Of a stretch of 18,764 nucleotides of DNA, positions 13,089 to 18,764 are shown piece after piece. Under the pieces are notes generated by a model that saw nothing but the letters and a program-made list of their open reading frames with translations, made no database searches and was not told where the DNA came from. This DNA is from Hyphomicrobium_A sp035517115 (GTDB lineage: Bacteria; Pseudomonadota; Alphaproteobacteria; Rhizobiales; Hyphomicrobiaceae): contig DATIZL010000046.1 in assembly GCA_035517115.1 (NCBI GenBank), positions 1 to 18,764 of the forward strand, given 5' to 3'. The translations under genes and the position numbers were made by a program. Within the stretch, counting starts at the first letter, position 1. Each line of letters starts with the position of its first letter.

Positions 13089-15125
13089 CTACTCGAAGGA
13101 GCGCCCGTCGACCGACGGCTCGACGTTTGCGCGCGTGTGGGTGGGCGCGGCGTACTTGTCGAGCACGGCGCGCGCCTTGTCGACGACGGCATCGGCGATG
13201 GCCGCCTGACCCTCGGCCGTGGGGTGGAAGGCGCCGGAATAGGTCGAGGCCAGCACGAGCTGGAACCACAACAGCGAGTTCAGCTTTAATACCTTCTGCA
13301 AGAGCACGGGAGCGACGTGGAAGTTCGCCGTCATGAACGCGTCATTCGGCGTGCGGAACCAGCGCTCGCGTGATGCATAGGGCCTATAGTCGGCGGGGTT
13401 GTAGGGGCGCCAGCCGGCCTCGGTCTTGCGCGGCAGGCGCAGCTCGTCCGCTATGTCGCCGCCGTCGTAGGTGTTGCCGGCGCAGATGCCGCGGCCGATG
13501 AACGCGCGTCGGTGCGACGATACGAAGGTCCAGTGATATTGCTCGGCCGCGTCCGCCATCGCGTGGTTGAGCTTGTCCGAGATCCAAGTGCCGACACGCA
13601 CCTTCGACTCGGAGAGCTTGAAATCGGGCAGCACCTCCATGCCGGCGCGCCCGTCGGGGCACACCTCGCTGCCGTCGCCGAGCAGCGCGAGCTCCGGGTA
13701 GGCCGTGAGCATGACGCGGTCCGATTCCTCCCACGGCACGTGCAGGAGGTAGTGGATCGCGCGGTTGAGCGACTTGTAGCGCAGGATGAGCGCATCGAGC
13801 TGGGCGCTCGCCTCGGTGAGCCCGTGCACCTGGCCGAACCAGCCACCGAGCCTCCTTAGCACCGATTCATCGGACAGCACCGAGTTGGCGAGAAGCCGCG
13901 AGAAGCCCACGTCGTTGCCGCCGATGGACACAAGCAAGAGGTCGATCCTGCGCGCATTGACCGGGTCGCACTTGCGCAGCACGAGGCCGCCCTTCAACTC
14001 GGGGATCGACCCGTTCATGTGGTAGGCCTCGGGCAGATCCTGCATGGGTGCCTCGTGCGTGCCGCACTGGGCCGAAGCGATCAGCGAAATCTGCGAGAGG
14101 TCGGGCGGATTGGGCACCCACTCGTTGCCCGTGTAGCGCAGGAACAGGCCGAAGGTGACCTCCGAGCCCGAGCACGCGACACCTACGTAGGTGACGGCGC
14201 GGTGCGGATCTTCGACCCCGAGCTGCAGAGCCGCGCGCAGCTGATGCGAGTAGAGCGAGCGGTGACAGGCCTGGTCGTTCCAGAGCGCGCTCTCCTCCAT
14301 GAAGGCTTTATCGCCGATCTGCTGCCACGACCCGACGCGGGCCGGATAGCCCCCGAGGTCGGCGCCCTCGCTCTTGCGCTTGCCGTAGCTCGCCGCGCGC
14401 TCGCGCGAGAAATGCACCGGCACGTCGGGGTTGCCTTCGCCCGAGGCGATGCTGTCGCCCATGCCGACGATGAGCACGTCGCGAACCTCAATGTCCTCTG
14501 TGGCCACCGTGCGGCCGCCGATCTGCACCTCCACGGACAAGCCCGCGGGGTACGGCACGTCGAGCTTCACGGCGTCGCTGCACGGCTGCGTCACCACCTT
14601 GCCGCGCAGCTGGCCGCCGCCATGCGGCGCGGTAAGCCACGTGCAGCCCAAACCTGATGCCTCATCGACGTTGTTGATGCGCGCGATCACGCGGTGCGAC
14701 CTGGGGTTTATGTAGTCCTTGCCGTCGGGACAGACGAAACGGTTGACGCGCGCATCCCAGCAGGTGTTGCGGAACATGGTCTCCGCCCAGCCGTCCTCAT
14801 GCCGGCGGCTCAAGGCCTGCTCAGCCGCGAGCACCGGATGCTGCAGCCGCTGCTCGGGCGTCAGTGCGAGGTAGGTCGCGCGGTGCACCTCGGTATCGGC
14901 GGCGTCGGTAAAGAAGCGGAACGGATTCTCGACGCGCCAGGTGATGTCCGGCACCTGCAAGGGCGGGGCCGGTGCATCGCCGGAAGGCGTCGGCGCCGGC
15001 GCGGGCGGGGGTGCCGATGCCGCCGGCAACGCCTCGGTTGCGGAACTGGTCTGAGCCGCGGCAGCAGCGGCCAGCAGAAACGCGAGGGCGCCCAGCGCCA
15101 GCAGCCGACCGCTCGATCGGATCAT
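13089..15125 (-). CDS. Secreted SGNH/GDSL family hydrolase, large, cysteine-rich
   Basis: The 678-residue product starts with a signal peptide (GRLLALGALAFLLAAAAAAQ), then an Ala/Pro linker (residues 30-58). SGNH blocks follow: VGMGDSIASGEGNPD with nucleophile S225 (block I), SIGGNDVGFSR with N404 (block III) and YSGAFHPTAEGQ with H634 (block V). The usual Asp three residues before the catalytic His is Gly631 here. Ten cysteines outside the signal peptide suggest disulfides and a periplasmic or extracellular site. The family cleaves esters (lipid, sugar acetyl or similar); the substrate cannot be told. The ATG at 15125 has an excellent GGAGGGAAGC ribosome site. It starts 26 bases after the phytoene-synthase-like gene, so it is probably the last gene of the secDF operon. 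It is convergent with trmFO, with no terminator in the eight-base gap. Confidence 0.85.
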   Translation of the reverse strand: MIRSSGRLLALGALAFLLAAAAAAQTSSATEALPAASAPPPAPAPTPSGDAPAPPLQVPDITWRVENPFRFFTDAADTEVHRATYLALTPEQRLQHPVLAAEQALSRRHEDGWAETMFRNTCWDARVNRFVCPDGKDYINPRSHRVIARINNVDEASGLGCTWLTAPHGGGQLRGKVVTQPCSDAVKLDVPYPAGLSVEVQIGGRTVATEDIEVRDVLIVGMGDSIASGEGNPDVPVHFSRERAASYGKRKSEGADLGGYPARVGSWQQIGDKAFMEESALWNDQACHRSLYSHQLRAALQLGVEDPHRAVTYVGVACSGSEVTFGLFLRYTGNEWVPNPPDLSQISLIASAQCGTHEAPMQDLPEAYHMNGSIPELKGGLVLRKCDPVNARRIDLLLVSIGGNDVGFSRLLANSVLSDESVLRRLGGWFGQVHGLTEASAQLDALILRYKSLNRAIHYLLHVPWEESDRVMLTAYPELALLGDGSEVCPDGRAGMEVLPDFKLSESKVRVGTWISDKLNHAMADAAEQYHWTFVSSHRRAFIGRGICAGNTYDGGDIADELRLPRKTEAGWRPYNPADYRPYASRERWFRTPNDAFMTANFHVAPVLLQKVLKLNSLLWFQLVLASTYSGAFHPTAEGQAAIADAVVDKARAVLDKYAAPTHTRANVEPSVDGRSFE

Positions 15126-15151
15126 GCTTCCCTCCGCCTCGCTGCGTAGCC

Positions 15152-15967
15152 CTAGATTTTCCCGCGCACACTCGCCAGCCAGAGCCGCCAGACTCGCGTC
15201 AGCGGTGAAATGTCGGCCCGCTCACGAACCACCTCCGGCCCGAGCCTTTCCAAAGCTGCCAAATAGGGCTCCACGAGGGCAAGCGGGAGCACGGCAGGGA
15301 TTGCCGCACCAGCGGCACGCAACTGCAGGCGTGCCGCGCGCAGCCAGCCGCGCGCGTCTTCACACAGGATTGGCGCCAGCGCTGCCCAATCGTTAATCAG
15401 CGGCGCGTGCAGCAGGTGGCTACGTGCGGCGTGAACGAATGGCAACGCGCGCAATAGTTGAATGCGGCCGTAGGCCTGGCCTGCCGCGCCGAGAAGCTTT
15501 GCGGCCGCATCGTCCGCGGGAACGCCGAGGATGCGCGCGGCGAGACGGAATGCTGCCGCATCGGTGTCATCGAAATACTGATCGAGCCCAGTACCGGCCA
15601 CGCAGAACTCCGCGTCGAGCGCGCGCAAGCGGGCGTCGAGCAGCACGGCGAACGGCTCTGCCGGCAAAGCATGCCGGGCTATCGTTGCGCGCAAGGCATC
15701 CGCGATAGGGCTTCCGGTCGCCTCCCCGCCGAGGCGCGAGGGGTCGAGCGCGTCGCGCCACCATTGCAGGCGTATCTCGCCCACCAGAGACTCGCGCGCC
15801 GTGGCGAGGACGCGCGCGGTCTCGCCCACGAAGGCTGCAAGCGCCATGAGATCGCGACGCGCAGCGCGCGGGGCGAGGCGCGCCGTGAGGTAGAGGTCGA
15901 GGGCGTTGGCGCGGGCGGCAGCCTCCACCATGGCGTCGCGATCGCTACCGTTGTCCTGCTCTGCCAT
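15152..15967 (-). CDS. Squalene/phytoene synthase family protein (NDUFAF6-like)
   Basis: The 271-residue all-helical protein belongs to the squalene/phytoene synthase fold. The strongest block is ESLVGEIRLQWWRDALD (about residues 59-75). The first Asp-rich motif (DxxxD) of true synthases is replaced by an AFVGETARV-type helix. A DDTDA stretch is at residues 133-137, and GAAGQAYGRIQLLRALPF resembles the later substrate region. Loss of the first Asp motif and the QWWR block match the NDUFAF6 group, whose mitochondrial member assists complex I assembly, rather than carotenoid or hopanoid synthases. The ATG at 15967 was chosen (AGGCGG seven bases upstream); a TTG at 15973 would add two residues. 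The start lies 12 bases after the Mth938-like gene, so the two are cotranscribed. The complex I role is inference; an isoprenoid role is less likely. Confidence 0.82.
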   Translation of the reverse strand: MAEQDNGSDRDAMVEAAARANALDLYLTARLAPRAARRDLMALAAFVGETARVLATARESLVGEIRLQWWRDALDPSRLGGEATGSPIADALRATIARHALPAEPFAVLLDARLRALDAEFCVAGTGLDQYFDDTDAAAFRLAARILGVPADDAAAKLLGAAGQAYGRIQLLRALPFVHAARSHLLHAPLINDWAALAPILCEDARGWLRAARLQLRAAGAAIPAVLPLALVEPYLAALERLGPEVVRERADISPLTRVWRLWLASVRGKI

Positions 15968-15979
15968 CGGCAATCCGCC

Positions 15980-16357
15980 TTACTCGACGGCGATGAGGCC
16001 GGCGCTCACGTCGCGCTCTTCCGCGAGGAGCACATTGAAGGTGCGGGCGGCGGCGCCCGTGCTCATGGGCTCGAGCCCGATGCGCGCCTCGGCGAAAAGC
16101 CGGCGCACCTCGACCGAGGGAAAGGCCTGGGTCGGCCCGGTGCCGAGCAGGACGAACCCTGGCGGCTTGACCTCTCGCAGGAACACCGCGCAGCGCTCGA
16201 CCGTCACCTCGGCGATGCTCGTCACGTCCCAGGCATAGATGCCGCTCGGTAGGATGAGGAGCGAGCCGCGGTGGCTCATGCCGGCGAAGCGGAAGCCGCC
16301 GTTGCCGTAAGCGTCGATCGGCGCGCGCTGCGGGTAATGGGCGGGAGCTGGGCGCAT
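15980..16357 (-). CDS. Mth938-like domain protein (NDUFAF3-like)
   Basis: The 125-residue single-domain protein has the Mth938 (DUF498) pattern: IDAYGNGGFRFAG (residues 14-26), SLLILPSGIYAWDV (32-45), VLLGTGPTQAFPS (69-81) and the C-terminal block GLEPMSTGAAARTFNVLLAEER (94-115). The group includes mitochondrial NDUFAF3, which works with NDUFAF4 in early complex I assembly at the membrane. Bacterial members have no defined activity. No signal peptide or membrane span is present. The ATG at 16357 is preceded by GGAGAGG. The gene lies 25 bases downstream of secF and 12 bases upstream of the NDUFAF6-like gene, a placement beside secDF that I recognise from alphaproteobacteria. Family membership is firm; the complex I link is an inference from mitochondria. 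Confidence 0.85.
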   Translation of the reverse strand: MRPAPAHYPQRAPIDAYGNGGFRFAGMSHRGSLLILPSGIYAWDVTSIAEVTVERCAVFLREVKPPGFVLLGTGPTQAFPSVEVRRLFAEARIGLEPMSTGAAARTFNVLLAEERDVSAGLIAVE

Positions 16358-16382
16358 TGCCTCTCCTCGCGCCGCCGCACCG

Positions 16383-17393
16383 CTAGGTCTGCCGGGAGGC
16401 GGCCTTGGCCTTCGCGGGCGACGGCTCCTTGGCTTTCACGGCGGCGGCTTCCTTCGCCCTCACCGCTTGCCCGACCGTCTCGCGCTTGACGCCGAGGTAA
16501 TCGAGCAATGGCGCGGCGATGAAGATCGAGGAATAGGTGCCGATGATGATGCCGAACAGCATCGCGAAGCTGAAGTTGCGAATGACCTCGCCGCCGAAAA
16601 TCAACAGCGCCAGAATACCGACGATCGCCGTGAGGCCGGTGAGGATCGTGCGCGAGAGCGTCTCGTTGATGGAAATGTTCAAGAGCTCGTTGAGGTCCAT
16701 GCGCTTGAACTTGCGCAAGTTCTCACGGATGCGGTCGGAGACGACGACGGTATCGTTGACCGAGTAGCCGAGAATGGTCAGGAGCGCGGCGACGATTGAT
16801 AGGTCGAAATCGAGCTGCAACAGCGAGAACACGCCGACCGTCACCAAGACGTCGTGGAACAGCGCGACGACTGCGCCCAGCGCGAATTGCCATTCGAAGC
16901 GGAACCACACGTAGACGATGATGGCCAGGATCGAGGCGCCCACCGCGATTATGCCCGTGCGTCGCAGCTCGCTCGACACCGCCGGCCCCACCACCTCGAT
17001 GCGCCGCTGCGCATAGCCGTCGCCCAGCGTCTCGATCACCTTCTTCATCGCGGCTTGCTGGTTGGTTTCACCGCCCGGCTGCTGCTCGACGCGGATCAGC
17101 ACGTCCGTATCGGCGCCGAAGCTCTGGATCTGCACGTTGCCGATGCCCAGCGCGTTGAGCTTGGTGCGGATGTCGTGCAGGTCGGCGGGGCCGTTCTTGG
17201 ACTGCACCTCGATCAGCGAGCCGCCCTTGAAGTCGACGCCGTAGTTGAGACCGCGCGTGAAGAACAGCGCGAGGGACAGCGCCATGAACAGTACGGAGAG
17301 CCCGAAGCAGAGGCCCTTGAAGCGCATGAAGGGAATCCGCAGGTCGTGCGGGAAGAAGTCGAAACCCTTGAAGTTGGGAAGGGGAAAGAACAT
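16383..17393 (-). CDS. secF: Protein translocase subunit SecF
   Basis: SecF forms, with SecD, the membrane motor that uses the proton gradient to help pull exported proteins through SecYEG. The 336 residues include the first membrane span (FGLSVLFMALSLALFFTRGLNYGVDFKGG), a periplasmic domain with the usual FKGGSLIEV opening, and five further spans. The proton-path motif LGYSVNDTVVVSDRIREN has D214, matching Asp213 of E. coli SecF. The ATG at 17393 gives MFFPLPNFKGFDFFPHDL, with AGAGAGG seven bases upstream; the frame runs to 17447 but the extra part overlaps secD. It begins 10 bases after the secD stop. The last 30 residues are a Lys/Ala/Glu-rich tail (AKEAAAVKAKEPSPAKAKA) that is probably cytoplasmic and is not a family feature I know. 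Confidence 0.96.
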   Translation of the reverse strand: MFFPLPNFKGFDFFPHDLRIPFMRFKGLCFGLSVLFMALSLALFFTRGLNYGVDFKGGSLIEVQSKNGPADLHDIRTKLNALGIGNVQIQSFGADTDVLIRVEQQPGGETNQQAAMKKVIETLGDGYAQRRIEVVGPAVSSELRRTGIIAVGASILAIIVYVWFRFEWQFALGAVVALFHDVLVTVGVFSLLQLDFDLSIVAALLTILGYSVNDTVVVSDRIRENLRKFKRMDLNELLNISINETLSRTILTGLTAIVGILALLIFGGEVIRNFSFAMLFGIIIGTYSSIFIAAPLLDYLGVKRETVGQAVRAKEAAAVKAKEPSPAKAKAASRQT

Positions 17394-17403
17394 CGCTGCC
17401 TCT

Positions 17404-18764
17404 CTAAACCGGCACTTCGACGATACGGCCCTTGCCCTTCTGAGCATTGAGCCACCAGACGACGAGAAGCCTCGTCACCGTCACCGCCGAAAACACCGAG
17501 GTCAGGATGCCGATGGTCAGCGTCACGGCGAAGCCGCGGATCGGTCCCGAGCCGAGCCAGAACATGATGACAGCGGCGGAGAGCGTGGTGAGCTGGCTGT
17601 CGAAGATGGTGATGAACGCGCGCTGGAAACCCTGCTCGATGGCGGCGATCGGCGTCTTTCCGGTTCTTAGCTCCTCGCGGATGCGCTCGTAGATGAGCAC
17701 GTTGGCGTCGACCGCCATGCCGATGGTCAGCACGAAGCCGGCGATGCCGGGCAGCGTCAGCGTCGTACCGATGATCGTCATCGCGGCGATGATGAGGAAG
17801 CCGTGCACCAAGAGGCCGATCACGGCGAAGACGCCGAATGTCCCGTAGGCGAGGATCGTCAGGGCGCCTGTCAGAGCGCAACCGATGAGGCCCGCGAGCT
17901 TACCCGCCGCGATCGAGTCGGCGCCGAGCGAAGGCCCGACCGTGCGCTCCTCCACGATGGTGAGCTTGGTCGGCAGCGCGCCGGAGCGGAGCTGCACGGC
18001 GAGCGTGTTTGCCGTATCGACGGTGAAGCTGCCGGAGATCTGGCCCGAGCCGCCCAGAATCGGCTCGCGCACGACGGGCGCCGACAGCACCTTGTCGTCG
18101 AGCACGATGGCGAACGGCGAGCCGACGTTGTCCTTGGTGAAATTGCCGAACTTGCGCGCACCCGATTGGTTGAAGCGGAAGGAGATGATCGGCTCATTCG
18201 TCCGCGAGTCAAAGCCGGGCTGCGCGTCGACGAGGTCCTCGCCCGAGACGACCGGCGTCTCCTGCAGCACGTAGGAGGGGCCGTTCTCACCCTCGGCGGA
18301 GGGATAGATCTTGTAGCCGATGGGCACCCGCGTCTGCTTCGCCTCTTCCGCGGTCAGCGTCGGGTGCACGGCGTGGAAGGTCAGCTTCGCGGTCTGCCCG
18401 ATGAGGTCTTTGAGCTGCTTGGTGTCCTGCAGGCCGGGGAACTGCACGAGAATGCGATCGCTGCCCTGGCGCACGACGGTCGATTCCGCCGTGCCGAGCG
18501 CGTTGACGCGGCGGTTCACCGTCTCGATCGCCGCGCTCGCCGCGCCGGAGACGCGCTGGCGTAAGCCCTGCTCGGTGGGGCGGATGGTGATCAGGTCCGG
18601 AGGCGTCTGCTCGACGGTGATGTCGTTGCCGCCGGTGCCGAGGATCGCATTGCCGATGGGCTGTATGAGCTTCTTCAAGGCCGCGTAAGCCTTGTCCATG
18701 TCCTCGGGCTTGGAAATCTTCACCTGTACCGAGTTGGCGGCGACACCGAGGCCGGTGAAGCCGA
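17404..18764 (-). CDS. secD: Protein translocase subunit SecD (5' end cut by window edge)
   Basis: The frame is open to the right edge (452 full codons plus two bases), so the start, first membrane span and part of the P1 domain lie outside. The visible part begins at FTGLGVAANSVQVKI. It continues through the P1 periplasmic domain (TVVRQGSDRILVQFPGLQDTKQLK), the central GSGQISGSFTVDTANTLAVQLRSGALP, then the membrane domain starting at GPSLGADSIAAGKLAGL with six hydrophobic spans. The motif GMAVDANVLIYERIREE contains the conserved Asp of the proton path (about visible residue 352). A later FDSQLTTLSAAVI matches the family DxxLTTL. It is the first visible gene of the minus-strand operon; yajC, often upstream, would be outside. 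SecDF powers late steps of protein export. The GTG at 18723 is internal and not the start. Confidence 0.96.
   Translation of the reverse strand, partial: GFTGLGVAANSVQVKISKPEDMDKAYAALKKLIQPIGNAILGTGGNDITVEQTPPDLITIRPTEQGLRQRVSGAASAAIETVNRRVNALGTAESTVVRQGSDRILVQFPGLQDTKQLKDLIGQTAKLTFHAVHPTLTAEEAKQTRVPIGYKIYPSAEGENGPSYVLQETPVVSGEDLVDAQPGFDSRTNEPIISFRFNQSGARKFGNFTKDNVGSPFAIVLDDKVLSAPVVREPILGGSGQISGSFTVDTANTLAVQLRSGALPTKLTIVEERTVGPSLGADSIAAGKLAGLIGCALTGALTILAYGTFGVFAVIGLLVHGFLIIAAMTIIGTTLTLPGIAGFVLTIGMAVDANVLIYERIREELRTGKTPIAAIEQGFQRAFITIFDSQLTTLSAAVIMFWLGSGPIRGFAVTLTIGILTSVFSAVTVTRLLVVWWLNAQKGKGRIVEVPV

Noticed and set aside
1..18764. tRNA or rRNA genes, insertion sequences, CRISPR arrays, riboswitches or phage genes
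   Set aside because: I looked for cloverleaf 3' ends, transposase motifs, direct repeat arrays and long inverted terminal repeats and saw none; the region looks like core chromosome.

Overview
The window reads as ordinary chromosome of a GC-rich alphaproteobacterium, most likely of the order Hyphomicrobiales (Rhizobiales). The evidence is the gene order bamE / ubiquinol-cytochrome c chaperone / yceD-plsX-fabH-ihfA-merR, a K+-independent-type H+-pumping pyrophosphatase, a folate-dependent TrmFO, and a secD-secF-Mth938-squalene/phytoene-synthase-like cluster. No tRNA or rRNA gene, insertion sequence, phage gene or CRISPR array was seen. Genes are tightly packed, with no gene-free stretch over 300 bases. 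Most genes lie on the minus strand.

Region 1 (1-4982, minus) is a lipid, nucleoid and respiration cluster. In transcription order it holds a cytochrome bc1 assembly chaperone, yceD (DUF177), plsX, fabH, ihfA, a MerR-family regulator, and a 4'-phosphopantetheinyl transferase that runs off the left edge. PlsX and FabH link the start of fatty-acid and phospholipid synthesis. The transferase activates carrier proteins by adding phosphopantetheine. A divergent lipoprotein gene, bamE, starts at 5058.

Region 2 (5583-9647) contains a well-formed terminator, hppA (pyrophosphate-driven proton pump), a small secreted Tyr/Gly/Trp-rich protein, a divergent DUF937-like gene behind a possible general-stress (EcfG-type) promoter, and a small secreted cysteine-containing protein of unknown function.

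Region 3 (9833-13080) contains a two-gene membrane module of unknown role, DUF2157 plus a GDYXXLXY protein, with ATGA-coupled reading frames. Divergent from it is trmFO, which forms m5U54 in tRNA and may be leaderless.

Region 4 (13089-18764, minus) looks like one operon: secD (5' end missing), secF, an Mth938/NDUFAF3-like gene, a squalene/phytoene-synthase-family (NDUFAF6-like) gene and a large secreted SGNH hydrolase. Gaps are 10 to 26 bases. The SecDF export motor sits with relatives of two mitochondrial complex I assembly factors, and a relative of a complex III assembly factor lies in region 1.

I did not find a clearly new multi-gene system. The best candidates for undescribed biology are the DUF2157/GDYXXLXY pair, the SGNH hydrolase with an altered catalytic motif in the secDF operon, the aromatic-rich secreted protein next to hppA, and several candidate regulatory sites (IHF-like, CtrA-like, EcfG-like).
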